A program made the translations under genes and the position numbers. A stretch of DNA of 64,000 nt from Spirochaetota bacterium. GTDB taxonomy: Bacteria > Spirochaetota > GWB1-36-13 > JAKPDD01. Position 1 is the first letter of the stretch. Each line of letters begins with the position of its first letter. The notes beneath the pieces are model-generated. The model had not been told where the DNA came from and made no database searches. It worked only from the letters and a program-made list of their open reading frames with translations. This document shows, one piece after another, positions 19,761 to 30,423 of the stretch. The DNA is taken from positions 1 to 64,000 of the forward strand of contig JAKPDD010000032.1 of NCBI GenBank assembly GCA_029552945.1. The letters are read 5' to 3'.

Positions 19761-22700
19761 ATGGAAGCTATTAAAAATAGATTTAAAATATTAAATATTA
19801 TAAGCACCTCTGAACAATCCAAAGTCTATAAAGGTATAGACCTGGAGTCCAAAAAAAATATTGCTATAAAGGAAATAGATTCAACAATAAACTTTTATAA
19901 AGATGAAATCAATATTTTAAAAAATATAAGTCATCCGTTTATATTACCACTAATAGACTTTGTTGAAGAAAATAATAAAGTATATATAATCACAGAGTGG
20001 ATAGAAGGTTTTAAAATAAATCAAATCTCATTCTCACTTTCAGAATGGATAAACATATTTCTTGATATTTTAAAAACAATTAATTTTATACATGAAAAAC
20101 ATATAATCCACAGAGACCTTAAACCATCAAATATACTTATAGATGAAAATAACAAAATAAAGATAATAGACTTTGGTATAGCAGGATTTGAATCAACCCT
20201 GACAGATAAAGAAAAAATAAAAGGGACTTTACCTTATATGGCCCCAGAGTCTACAGGGTATTTTAAAGGGAATGTGACAACAAAATCAGATATATATTCC
20301 TTAGGCGTTGTATTTTATGAATGTATTACAGGGCATAATCCATTTAAAGCTGAAAAACCTGCAGAAATAATTCATAAACACCTTTCTCACATACCAGACC
20401 CTATTTACTTATATATAAAAACAGAAGATGAAAAAGAAAAAGAAATATTAAAAAAGTTAGATAAAATAATACGAGAAAAGATGTTACAAAAAGAGCCCAA
20501 TAGCAGGTATGAAGCATCTCAGATAATTGAAGAACTCAAAGATATATATAAAGAACAGTTCCCTCTTGAAAGAAGATATCAAGTTTTTCTAAGAGAAGAA
20601 TTAGTAGATAAAATGTTAGAATCATTAGGAAAAATAATAACAAAAAATAAAGGTTTATTAATAATAAGAGGTGATTACGGTTCCGGGAAAACATTTTTTT
20701 TAAATAAATTAATCAAGAAAATAAAACATAAAGAGCCTATAATAACTACAAAAATTTTCTCATCAAAACCATTTTCACTAATAAAAACAATACTTGAAAA
20801 GTTAAAATACAATACAAAAGACTATAAAAAGATCCTGGAGATAGACCTACCTATAATAGTAATTGAGGAATTACAAAGAATAGATGAATCAAGTCTTGAT
20901 CTTCTATTAAAAAAAGATAAACTAATAATAATAGGGACTGTTGATTCAACAGAATCAATAAACTTTATAAAAAAGATTAATGTTGAAAAAGAGATTATTG
21001 ATATAAAACCCTATAATAAAGAAGAAATAAAAACCTTTATAGATACAATATTTGTTAATAACCTTTTTTATCCAGATGACTTTATTAATTTTATTTCAGA
21101 AATTTCTCAAGGTAATCTAACAAACATTCTGTATCTATTAAAGTTTCTAAATGAAAAAAAATCAATAAAATACCAAAATAACAAATGGGTAATTACTGAC
21201 AATTACAGAGAGATATTAAAAGAAATTAATAAAGAAGATATAATAATTCACAGGTTAATATCACTTCCAGATGAAATAAAAGAGTTTGCAAAAAAAATAT
21301 CTATATTTGGATTTTCAATATCTCCTGAAGAATTAAAATATTTTTCAAATCTTTTAGGTTTTAAATTATCCGACTTAAAAAAAATGCTTAAAAAATCGGT
21401 TGAAGTTGGCATATTAGAAGAAATAGAAAAAAACTTTATATTTATAAACAAAACTACTTACAACTTTTTTTACAATCTAACCCCTATAGATGATAAAATA
21501 GAAAAACACCTTATAATAGCAAACAAAATAGAAAAACTTAAAAATATTAAAAATAAAGCATATCCTCTTTTTTATCATTACTATGCTGGAAAAAATTACA
21601 AAAAGTCATATTTATGGGGAAATGTACTATTAATAGAACTTATAAGAAATTATTCATATGAGCAGGCTATAAATGTATTTGAAAAAATAATTGAATCTTT
21701 CAATAAAATGACTGATAAAACCTCAACAGATTTTCTTAATATTTGCGATCTTACTCAAAGTATGGTAAGTGTATATATTTTTAAAGTAAATTATGATAAT
21801 ATAATAAAAATAATAAAAGAACAAATAAAAATTTTAAAAAAAGAAATAAATAATAAACAAAGGCTTACAAACGCATATATAAATCTTGGAAGATTATATT
21901 CGCTAAAAGGTGAACCACTACTTTCACAAAACTATTTTAAACTAGCTGAGAAAATGATAGATAAAGAGTCTATAGATATAAACACAATAAAATTTGTATT
22001 TGAATCAATGTGTCTAAACTTTTTATTTACAAGTGATTTCAAAAAAGCTATTGAATACTTTGATAAAGCTAAAAAGTTTTATACACAAGATGATTATAAG
22101 AAAGAAAGTTATATAACATTCCTAGGTATAATTAGTTTTTCTTATGCTAATATAGGAGAATATGAAAAAGCAACAGAATGCCTTAAGGAATTAAAAAAAT
22201 TAATAGAAATAAGAGAAAATCCATATTCTAAAATGGTTGGGACACATTATACAATATTAACACTTGCTCACATGGGACATATAGAAGATTTTGAAGAGAA
22301 AGAACTTGATACTATAATAGAAAAAATCGAAGCAAGTGACAATCTCTTGTTAAAATATAGTCTCTATTTTAGTGTAGGTTACTTTTTATATAAAAAAAAC
22401 AAGATAAAAAAAGCAACAGAGTATATAGAAACATCTATAAAAATAGCTGAAAACTTAAACATAGGTGCAGGAATACTTGCTCCATACCTTGTTTTATCAG
22501 AAATAGCAGTAAAAAATAAAAAAGATGAAATAATAAATAAAAACTTTAAAAATATTATAAAAAAAATAAAAAAAGTAAAAGATAGATTTTCATATCAGTG
22601 GTTTTTAAGACTTAAAGCACTCTATTTAAGTTACTCCATTAACCAGACAAAGTCAAAGAAAGCAATAATATTAATTAACAAAGCAATAAAGGAATCTAGA

Positions 22701-24149
22701 AAACTTGGCAATAAACCAGAACTTGCCAGAAACTACTATTATTATTCTCTTATATCTTTCAATATAGGTGATATAAAAGAGAGCATATTTTTTGAGAAAA
22801 AAGCAACTGAACTTTTTAAGTCACTTAAAATGAAGTGGGAAGAAAACGAACTTAAGTCAAACCAATTTACCCAAAGTGTTCAAACTGTTCAAATGTTTAT
22901 GGGTGAGAAATTGAAGATCGAAACCCTATCTAAAATAAGTGAAATAATAGCAAAGCAAACTAATCAGAATGAACTTTTTAAATCAATCCTTGGGCTTGCA
23001 ATTGAAATTTCAGGTTGCAATAAAGGGGCTTTCTTCTTAATAGAGAATGATAAAATAAAAAAAGAGTGCAGTATAAACATAGAAGAGAGCTTTAATATTG
23101 ATAAAAATCTACTGGAATATATTATTTTAGATAAAAATCCTTATGTAAAAAAAGAAAAAATTGGATCAAGTTTATACATGCCAATAAGATTTAAAGAAAA
23201 AGTAAATGGTATTCTATATGTTGAGAATAGTTTCATAAGAGGACTTTTTGAAAGTGAGATGATAAGAATAATGGAAATACTTTCATCAATATTCGGAGTA
23301 ATTATTGAGAACTCAAATGCTTACAGACAGCTAGAGACTGAAAAACTTAATCTTGAAAAAAAAGTTGAAGAAAGAACAAAAGAGGTATATACCAGGAATA
23401 AAATAATAGAAAGAGACCTTGCAGCAACCAAAATATTTCACAAAAATCTTATGCCAAATCAATTACCAGAAATAAAAAATCTAAAAGGAGATATATTCTA
23501 TAAAAGTCTTGAAGAGATAGGTGGTGATTTCTATGACTTTATAAAAATATCAGATACAAGGATGCTTTTTATAATAGCAGACAGTGCAGGCCATGGTATA
23601 AGAGCATCACTACTTACAGCAATGTTAAAAACAAGTCTATATACTTATCCTGATAAAACATACTCAAATCTTAATGACCTTATTATTCATATAAATGAGA
23701 GCCTTTATGGTAAAATAATGGATAAGTATGTAGTAGCAGTAATTGGTATAATAGATACAGAAAAAGAGGAATTAAACCTTATAGGTGGAGGGAATATTGT
23801 TGTCTTCTTTTTTGAAAAGAAAAATAAACAATGGCAAAGAATAAACCTTAATGGGCATATGTTGGGCATAATACCAACTGAAGTTTTAAGATTATCAACA
23901 GCTAAATTAACTTTTAAAAAAGGAGACATAATTTTTCTTGCAACAGACGGAATCCCAGAATACTATAAAAGAGATGCTGTTAAAGGAGATAGAATAGTAT
24001 TTGGAGAAGAAGGAATAATAAAACAATTAAAAAAATATTCAAACTCACCACATCTTATATCAAAAGCAATATTAAAAGCAATGAATGAGTTTTGTGACAA
24101 TTGTGATAACAGTGACGACCTTACATCAATAACACTATGGAAAGAATAA
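19761..24149 (+). CDS. Multidomain Ser/Thr protein kinase - ATPase - TPR-like - GAF - SpoIIE/PP2C-type phosphatase
   Basis: HRDLKPSNILI, IDFGIAG, APES; P-loop RGDYGSGKTFFLNKL; TPR-like helices; GAF-like region CNKGAFFLIENDKI; SpoIIE GDIFYKSLEEIGGDFYDFI..FIIADSAGHGIRASLL. Confidence 0.92.
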   Translation: MEAIKNRFKILNIISTSEQSKVYKGIDLESKKNIAIKEIDSTINFYKDEINILKNISHPFILPLIDFVEENNKVYIITEWIEGFKINQISFSLSEWINIFLDILKTINFIHEKHIIHRDLKPSNILIDENNKIKIIDFGIAGFESTLTDKEKIKGTLPYMAPESTGYFKGNVTTKSDIYSLGVVFYECITGHNPFKAEKPAEIIHKHLSHIPDPIYLYIKTEDEKEKEILKKLDKIIREKMLQKEPNSRYEASQIIEELKDIYKEQFPLERRYQVFLREELVDKMLESLGKIITKNKGLLIIRGDYGSGKTFFLNKLIKKIKHKEPIITTKIFSSKPFSLIKTILEKLKYNTKDYKKILEIDLPIIVIEELQRIDESSLDLLLKKDKLIIIGTVDSTESINFIKKINVEKEIIDIKPYNKEEIKTFIDTIFVNNLFYPDDFINFISEISQGNLTNILYLLKFLNEKKSIKYQNNKWVITDNYREILKEINKEDIIIHRLISLPDEIKEFAKKISIFGFSISPEELKYFSNLLGFKLSDLKKMLKKSVEVGILEEIEKNFIFINKTTYNFFYNLTPIDDKIEKHLIIANKIEKLKNIKNKAYPLFYHYYAGKNYKKSYLWGNVLLIELIRNYSYEQAINVFEKIIESFNKMTDKTSTDFLNICDLTQSMVSVYIFKVNYDNIIKIIKEQIKILKKEINNKQRLTNAYINLGRLYSLKGEPLLSQNYFKLAEKMIDKESIDINTIKFVFESMCLNFLFTSDFKKAIEYFDKAKKFYTQDDYKKESYITFLGIISFSYANIGEYEKATECLKELKKLIEIRENPYSKMVGTHYTILTLAHMGHIEDFEEKELDTIIEKIEASDNLLLKYSLYFSVGYFLYKKNKIKKATEYIETSIKIAENLNIGAGILAPYLVLSEIAVKNKKDEIINKNFKNIIKKIKKVKDRFSYQWFLRLKALYLSYSINQTKSKKAIILINKAIKESRKLGNKPELARNYYYYSLISFNIGDIKESIFFEKKATELFKSLKMKWEENELKSNQFTQSVQTVQMFMGEKLKIETLSKISEIIAKQTNQNELFKSILGLAIEISGCNKGAFFLIENDKIKKECSINIEESFNIDKNLLEYIILDKNPYVKKEKIGSSLYMPIRFKEKVNGILYVENSFIRGLFESEMIRIMEILSSIFGVIIENSNAYRQLETEKLNLEKKVEERTKEVYTRNKIIERDLAATKIFHKNLMPNQLPEIKNLKGDIFYKSLEEIGGDFYDFIKISDTRMLFIIADSAGHGIRASLLTAMLKTSLYTYPDKTYSNLNDLIIHINESLYGKIMDKYVVAVIGIIDTEKEELNLIGGGNIVVFFFEKKNKQWQRINLNGHMLGIIPTEVLRLSTAKLTFKKGDIIFLATDGIPEYYKRDAVKGDRIVFGEEGIIKQLKKYSNSPHLISKAILKAMNEFCDNCDNSDDLTSITLWKE

Positions 24150-24164
24150 GAAAAAGGAATAATT

Positions 24165-25094
24165 GTGAAAAAAATTATAATAATAAATATTTTAATGCTA
24201 AATACAAATATTTTTCCAATTATATATGAAATAAAAAACCTTGATAATAATGATAAAAGCTTTATAAAATTTAAAAACGAAATAAAAGAAAACAACTCTT
24301 TAGTAAGAGAGCTAAAAAATAACTTTTCATATCCTAAACTAAAAGAGGTAAAAAAACTAACAGTAGCATCTTATAATGTCAAAAAAAATGATACAATTTT
24401 CTCAATAGCAGAAAAATTAGGAATAAATGTAGATACAATAATATCTTTTAATGAAATAAACTCTGAAGACTCTATAAAAGAGGGTGATACAATACTCATT
24501 CCAAATATGGATGGGATAATAATTTTTCCTGAAAAAAAAATATATTTAAAAAGTTTATCAGAAATATATAAAATAAATGAAGAGATACTATTTTATATAA
24601 ATAACATACAAAGAGATTTTATATATCCAAAAGAAGAAATTTTTATCCCACTTGTAAGAATGAGTGATGAAGAAAAGTCATATTTTTTATCCAAAGTTTT
24701 TATATATCCATTAAAAACAAACAAGATAGTTTCATCTCTTTATGGCCTTAGAAAAGACCCATTCACAAGGAGAATAAGATTTCATGGTGGTGTTGATATT
24801 GCTACACCAAGTGGAACAAATGTGATGGCAACTGCTGATGGTCAAGTCATATATGCGGATTGGGCTCCAGACTATGGCATTCTTATAGTAATAAAACATA
24901 AGTATGGTTATACTTCATGGTATGGGCACTTAAGTAAAATACTCGTTAAAAAAGGCGAAATAGTAAAACAGGGGCAGATAATAGGATTATCTGGAAATAC
25001 TGGAAGAACAACGGGTCCACACCTTCACTTTGAAATTAGGAGGTTTAATACAAGAAAAAATCCATTTGAGGTATTAGACTTTTCTCACCCTTAG
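24165..25094 (+). CDS. LysM + M23 peptidase domain protein
   Basis: LysM VKKNDTIFSIAEKLGINVDTIISFN; M23 FHGGVDIATPSGTNVMATADG...GHLSKI...GPHLHFEIR; GTG start. Confidence 0.93.
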   Translation: MKKIIIINILMLNTNIFPIIYEIKNLDNNDKSFIKFKNEIKENNSLVRELKNNFSYPKLKEVKKLTVASYNVKKNDTIFSIAEKLGINVDTIISFNEINSEDSIKEGDTILIPNMDGIIIFPEKKIYLKSLSEIYKINEEILFYINNIQRDFIYPKEEIFIPLVRMSDEEKSYFLSKVFIYPLKTNKIVSSLYGLRKDPFTRRIRFHGGVDIATPSGTNVMATADGQVIYADWAPDYGILIVIKHKYGYTSWYGHLSKILVKKGEIVKQGQIIGLSGNTGRTTGPHLHFEIRRFNTRKNPFEVLDFSHP

Positions 25095-25280
25095 TAAACA
25101 TTTTCATAAGATTTATCTTAATTTAGCATTTTCAAGCTTGAAGTATTAATAAAAAGTTAAATTATTTTTTTTAAAAATTAAGAAATATAAAATTTTTTAG
25201 ATAAAATTCTAATTATTACAAGTTTTAAACAAATGAAAAAATACAAAATAATATTAAGAATTAATACGATAAAATATAAA

Positions 25281-25303
25281 AACCTGGCATTTTAACCAGG
25301 TTG
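25281..25303 (-). terminator. Rho-independent terminator for the minus-strand MlaC-like gene
   Basis: Minus strand AACCTGG-TTAAAATG-CCAGGTT followed by TTTAT. Confidence 0.75.
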
Positions 25304-25327
25304 TTGTAATTTTTATCTTAAAAATCC

Positions 25328-25984
25328 CTATTTTTCAAGTAGAGTCGGTCTTCTCTCTTTTTTAGGTTTCTCTCTTTTTGACTTCCAATTCTTTCTCCAC
25401 TGATCTTTTTCTTCAGATATAGCATTTCTTATTCTTGAGAAAAGAGAATCCTTATTTTTATCCAAACCATACTGGTTTACTATTTTATTAAACTGACTCC
25501 TATAATCCTCAGTCAAACTTGCACCATCTATAAAAATGTCTTCCACAATCCATCTATTATCTTTATCTCTCATTCTAAACTCATTTTCAATAGTTATATC
25601 CTCTGTTTTTATATATATATCTGTAATAACAGCAGCTCTTTTACCAATTTTTCTCTCTCCTTTATATTTAACCAGTCCTTTTTGGAGGTTCTTTTGGGTA
25701 TCCTGATAAACTGCTTTTTCAAGTAATTTAAACATAAGATCCATATATTCATCTTTCTGTTTCTTTGTCATCTTATCCCAATGGTCTATAATTGCTCTTT
25801 GTGCCATTCCTTCAAGATCAAAGTATGAATTAATTTCACTTTTTAATCTTTTATTATCTGGATTATTTTCATCATATTTTCTAAGAAGAGAATGTATTTT
25901 TTTTACTACATCCATTGGTCTTTCTTCAGCATATAAAGTGGTAATTAAACTAAACATCAGAAACAAGTAAATAAACTTTTTCAT
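25328..25984 (-). CDS. MlaC/Ttg2D family ABC transporter auxiliary substrate-binding protein
   Basis: Signal peptide; YFDLEGMAQRAIIDHWDKMTKKQKDEYMDLMFKLLE, WIVEDIFIDGASLTEDYRSQF. Confidence 0.88.
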   Translation of the reverse strand: MKKFIYLFLMFSLITTLYAEERPMDVVKKIHSLLRKYDENNPDNKRLKSEINSYFDLEGMAQRAIIDHWDKMTKKQKDEYMDLMFKLLEKAVYQDTQKNLQKGLVKYKGERKIGKRAAVITDIYIKTEDITIENEFRMRDKDNRWIVEDIFIDGASLTEDYRSQFNKIVNQYGLDKNKDSLFSRIRNAISEEKDQWRKNWKSKREKPKKERRPTLLEK

Positions 25985-26089
25985 ACTATACCCTCTAATT
26001 TATCTAATAAAAATTAATTACATTTAACTTAAAAATATATTTTCTTTAATAAAGAATAACTTAAAATTTTAAAAATTGAAATTTTAATT

Positions 26090-27034
26090 TCATTTATCAA
26101 AATTAATTTTATCTTTAATTATATAGGTAGGCTTATTTTGAGATTCATGATAAACTCTTACCATAACTTCTGCTAAAAGTCCAAATCCTATAAAAAGGAC
26201 TGTCAATGCCCAAAATAGAAAAATAAGCACTAAAGATTCATCAGTCAAAAACTTTTTTGACTTTATAACCCTATAAAGATATATAAAACTCCATAATATT
26301 GCAAATATAAAGTGAAGGCCAGCAATTTTACCAAAAAAATGCATAGGTTTTGTTGAGTACGAACCAAGAAACTTCATCGCAAAAAGGTCAATTATAACCT
26401 TAAAAGTTCTCGATATACCATATTTTGACTTACCAAACTGTCTTGGATGGTGTTTTACTGGTAAATCAGTTATTTTTGCTCCAACCCAGGATGCATATAT
26501 AGGTATAAACCTATGCATATCACCATAAAGCCTGATACTCTTTAAAACATCTTTCTTATACGCTTTTAGAGAGCACCCTAAGTCCTTTACGTTAACATTG
26601 CTTATCTTTTTTATAAGTAAATTAGCTATAAAAGAGGGTATTTTTCTCGAAAATAGAGGGTCTTTTCTCTTTTTTCTCCATCCCGAAACAACATCATACC
26701 CCTCATTTATTTTATCAATAAGAGCTGGTATATCCTCAGGATCATTCTGAAGGTCTGAGTCCATTAATATTATTATTTCCCCAATTGAATAATCTATACC
26801 AGCTGCCATAGCTGCTGTTTGACCAAAGTTTTTTCTTAAGTTTATAATTTTTACATTTTTATCATTTTCAGCTATTTTAACAAGTTCATCATATGAATTG
26901 TCTTTTGAACCATCATTTACAAATATTATCTCATAACTTTTATTAAGACCTTTAAGAACCTTATCAAGCTTTTCGTAAAGTAAAGATATATTTTTCTCTT
27001 CGTTATAAACAGGCAAAACAATTGACAAGTCCAC
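26090..27034 (-). CDS. Family 2 glycosyltransferase (DPM/ArnC-like) with C-terminal TM segments
   Basis: SIVLPVYNEEKNISLLYEKL, FVNDGSKDNS, LMDSDLQNDPEDIP. Confidence 0.93.
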   Translation of the reverse strand: MDLSIVLPVYNEEKNISLLYEKLDKVLKGLNKSYEIIFVNDGSKDNSYDELVKIAENDKNVKIINLRKNFGQTAAMAAGIDYSIGEIIILMDSDLQNDPEDIPALIDKINEGYDVVSGWRKKRKDPLFSRKIPSFIANLLIKKISNVNVKDLGCSLKAYKKDVLKSIRLYGDMHRFIPIYASWVGAKITDLPVKHHPRQFGKSKYGISRTFKVIIDLFAMKFLGSYSTKPMHFFGKIAGLHFIFAILWSFIYLYRVIKSKKFLTDESLVLIFLFWALTVLFIGFGLLAEVMVRVYHESQNKPTYIIKDKINFDK

Positions 27035-27046
27035 TAAAAACTCCTT

Positions 27047-28588
27047 TTACATTTTTTCCGGTGATTCAATACCTAATATTTTAAGTCCCTCTTTTAAAAC
27101 ATTAGAAACAGCTTTTATTATAAACAACCTATGCTCCACAACAATACCATTGTCAATAACTCTACTTGTTTCATAAAAATTATGGAAAATACCTGAAATA
27201 TTTAAAAGATAATTTGCTAATATATGTGGTTCCATATCTATAGCAGCCTGAAAAATAGTATCTTTAAACTTAATTATTTCTATTAAGAGCTCTCTCTCAC
27301 TATTATTCATATTATCTAAACTAAAATTATCTGTATCAAGGTTATAATCACCGACTTTTGATAATATTGAGTTTATTCTTGCAAAAGCATACTGAATATA
27401 AAAGACTGGGCTACTTTTTGACTTTCTTTTTACCTCCTCTATATCAAAGTCTATAGACTGTGATGCTTTTTTAGAAACCAGTATATACCTTAAGGCATCT
27501 TTACCTATCTCATCAATGACTTCATCAAGTGTTATAATATCACCTGTTCTCTTTGACATTCTAACAGGCTCTTTATCTCTAAAAAGATTTACAAGTTGAC
27601 CTATTATAATAGAGAACCTAACCTCCCTATTACTTAAAGCCTTTATAGCAGCAGAAAGTCTATTAACATAACCATGATGATCAGCACCAAGTATATCTAT
27701 TATCCAATCAAAACCCCTCTCTATTTTAGTAAGATGGTAAGCTATATCTGGAGCAAAATATGTATAACTACCATCACTTTTTATAAGGACTCTGTCTTTA
27801 TCATCTCCATACTCAGTAGACTTAAACCATATAGCCCCATCTCTTTCATATATAAGCCCCTTAGCTTTTAAAGACTCTATTGCATGAGTTATATTGTTGT
27901 ATACCTGTGTTTCATGAAAAAAATTATTAAAAAATACATTAAATCTCTCTAAAGTTTTTTTCTGTTGGTCCAAAAAATAAAGATGTGGATTATCTTCATT
28001 TATAGCTTCCTTAATATACTCTCCCCTGTAACCATCCTCAGGTATCTGCTCCCCTTTTCTTAAAGCAACCACTGTTTTTTTTAGGTTTTCTATCTGTTTC
28101 CCAGCATCATTTACATAAAACTCTCTATAAACATCATAGCCAACTTTTTCCAGAAGTCTTGCAATACTATCGCCAAGTGCAGCCCACCTACCATGCCCTA
28201 TATGCAAAGGCCCTGTAGGATTTGCTGAAACAAACTCTATTATTACTTTTCTATCTTTTTTAGGAAAATCAAAATTTTCTTTTTCAAAATTTTTTTTAAC
28301 AAGATCCTTTATAAAATCATTTGTAAGAAAAATATTTAAAAAACCTGGTCTTGCAGGTTCTGTTTTTATAAGATTTTGATTAGAATTTATATTATCTGAC
28401 AATTTTTCAACTATACTAAATGGATTCTGCTTAAGTTCTTTTGAAAGGTTAAAACCTATAGGAAAGGCAAAGTCTCCCATCTGTTTTGAAGGAGGGATCT
28501 CAAGCTTAATATTTTTATCAATTTTTATTTTAAAGAGGTTGTTAGCATTTTCAATTATAATATCTTTTAATATCTCTGAGACCATCAT
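27047..28588 (-). CDS. argS: Arginyl-tRNA synthetase
   Basis: FVSANPTGPLHIGHGRWAALGDSIARLLE, MSKRTGDIITLDEVI. Confidence 0.97.
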   Translation of the reverse strand: MMVSEILKDIIIENANNLFKIKIDKNIKLEIPPSKQMGDFAFPIGFNLSKELKQNPFSIVEKLSDNINSNQNLIKTEPARPGFLNIFLTNDFIKDLVKKNFEKENFDFPKKDRKVIIEFVSANPTGPLHIGHGRWAALGDSIARLLEKVGYDVYREFYVNDAGKQIENLKKTVVALRKGEQIPEDGYRGEYIKEAINEDNPHLYFLDQQKKTLERFNVFFNNFFHETQVYNNITHAIESLKAKGLIYERDGAIWFKSTEYGDDKDRVLIKSDGSYTYFAPDIAYHLTKIERGFDWIIDILGADHHGYVNRLSAAIKALSNREVRFSIIIGQLVNLFRDKEPVRMSKRTGDIITLDEVIDEIGKDALRYILVSKKASQSIDFDIEEVKRKSKSSPVFYIQYAFARINSILSKVGDYNLDTDNFSLDNMNNSERELLIEIIKFKDTIFQAAIDMEPHILANYLLNISGIFHNFYETSRVIDNGIVVEHRLFIIKAVSNVLKEGLKILGIESPEKM

Positions 28589-28754
28589 AAACTTAAAACC
28601 TCAATTTTGTATATTTAAAAATAATAAACATTTTACTTTTTTAACTCTTTTTATTGAAAAGTAAAAATAATAATCTTTATTGTTTTGGATAAGTACCTAA
28701 GTTTAAGTAAATTTAATATTGAGCTTATTTACTAAAAATAAAAAGAGGAAAAGT

Positions 28755-28982
28755 ATGAAAAAAGATATACATCCAAAATACTATAACGATGCAAAAATAA
28801 TATGTAACTGTGGCAATGTAATAATTACAGGTTCAACTATAAAAGAAAGACATATAGAAGTATGTTCAAAGTGTCATCCATTCTTTACTGGTGAGCATAG
28901 AATAGTTGACATGACGGGTAGAGTAGATAAGTTTAATAAAAAATATGAAAAATTCTTTTCTAATAAAGACAAGAAAAAATAA
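28755..28982 (+). CDS. rpmE: 50S ribosomal protein L31 (zinc-binding type)
   Basis: [43 protein letters not shown] at 28755 with aagaggaaaag SD. Confidence 0.95.
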   Translation: MKKDIHPKYYNDAKIICNCGNVIITGSTIKERHIEVCSKCHPFFTGEHRIVDMTGRVDKFNKKYEKFFSNKDKKK

Positions 28983-29000
28983 AGAAAAAGATAGTAATTT

Positions 29001-29906
29001 ATGAGTAATAATATAGGTGGTCAGGCTGTTATAGAAGGCGTTATGATGAGGGATAAAACTCATTATAGCGTTGCAGTCAGACTTGAAAATGGAACAATAA
29101 TAACTGACCTCCAAAAAATAAAAAAATGGCATAAGTTTTTTGATCTTCCTTTTATTCGAGGAATAAAAGCACTATACGAAAATCTTACAATAGGTTATAA
29201 GACACTGGATTGGTCAGCTAAATGTTTTGAAAAGGAAAAAAAAGAGAGTTCTATTATCTCTTTTATCTCATTAATAATATCATTAATATTTGGTATAGGG
29301 TTATTCATAGTTCTCCCTAACCTTGTTGTACATTATCTTTTAGGTCTTGTTGAAGAAAAAACACCCATCTTGTACAATATCCTTGCAGGAATTGTAAGAC
29401 TATTAGTTTTTTTTATTTATGTAGTTATAATATCTTTTTTCAAAGATGTAAAAAGAATATTTCAATACCATGGAGCTGAACACAAGGTTATTCACACCTA
29501 TGAAAGAAATGAAAAACTAATATATGATAATATAAAAAAGTACCCTACTCTACACAAAAGATGCGGAACATCTTTTATATTTTTGCTAATATTTATATCA
29601 ATAATAATATTTTCAATAGTACCGCCAGTATTAAGTCAAATATTTCCTGATTTTAACTCCTATAGCTTGTTTTTAAAAAAAATATTAATACTATCATCTC
29701 ACATTATACTTATCCCTCTATTAGGTTCAATAAGTTATGAACTTCTAAAAGTATCAGCAAAAGAGAATTTAACTTCAAAAATACTATCAATACTCTCATA
29801 TCCAGGTCTCTTTTTTCAAAAAATTACAACAAAAGAACCAGATGAAAAACAGGTTGAGGTAGCAGTAAAAGCACTGGAAGTTTTAATTAATAAAAACAAT
29901 TCTTAA
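29001..29906 (+). CDS. DUF1385 family membrane protein
   Basis: IGGQAVIEGVMMRDKTHYSVAVR, YHGAEHKVIHTYE, HKRCGTSF. Confidence 0.92.
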   Translation: MSNNIGGQAVIEGVMMRDKTHYSVAVRLENGTIITDLQKIKKWHKFFDLPFIRGIKALYENLTIGYKTLDWSAKCFEKEKKESSIISFISLIISLIFGIGLFIVLPNLVVHYLLGLVEEKTPILYNILAGIVRLLVFFIYVVIISFFKDVKRIFQYHGAEHKVIHTYERNEKLIYDNIKKYPTLHKRCGTSFIFLLIFISIIIFSIVPPVLSQIFPDFNSYSLFLKKILILSSHIILIPLLGSISYELLKVSAKENLTSKILSILSYPGLFFQKITTKEPDEKQVEVAVKALEVLINKNNS

Positions 29907-29940
29907 AAAAGAAGAAATAAGTTAAAAAATAATAGAATTT

Positions 29941-30423
29941 CTAAAACTCCCATGAAAAAAAATTAAAATACCAGTTATAATTATTAAAACTCTCCTGGTA
30001 TGTCACAATCTTATCCTCAAAGTTATACACTTTTTGAGCCTTAACGTAGTGTATAAACTGAGAATCATTCCTTGCTATAAATAACGCAATTATTGCAGAT
30101 GTTATTACAGCAAAGTAAAGGTTTTTATCACTAAGTTTACCTATCTGGGTTTTATCTCTAAAACTTGCTTGTAATATCTGGTCGTAGAGTAAAAATTGAT
30201 ACATCCAGAGATAGCCAAAAGATATAAAAAAAACTATCTCTCCCCTCCTTAAAAGACTCTCCTCTTCTGGCTCAATATTAAGTTTTTTTAACATTTTAAA
30301 ATGTATTGAGTCATCACTATTTTCTATAGTATCTGAGTATATAAAAAGGGGAAATAATAGAATAAAAACTAGAAAAATTGAAGCAATTTTTTTAAACCCA
30401 GTATTTACCATAAAATATCTCAA
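29941..30423 (-). CDS. Hypothetical secreted/membrane protein
   Basis: N-terminal signal-like sequence, two hydrophobic segments; overlaps upstream MTAP gene. Confidence 0.6.
   Translation of the reverse strand: MRYFMVNTGFKKIASIFLVFILLFPLFIYSDTIENSDDSIHFKMLKKLNIEPEEESLLRRGEIVFFISFGYLWMYQFLLYDQILQASFRDKTQIGKLSDKNLYFAVITSAIIALFIARNDSQFIHYVKAQKVYNFEDKIVTYQESFNNYNWYFNFFSWEF

Noticed and set aside
21248-21451. Possible frameshift or second gene inside the kinase-phosphatase gene
   Set aside because: The 1462-aa frame is uninterrupted and domains occur in order; the internal ORF is antisense.
29001-29906. DUF1385 protein next to rpmE considered as a novel pairing
   Set aside because: rpmE-DUF1385 linkage is common in bacteria, so not novel.
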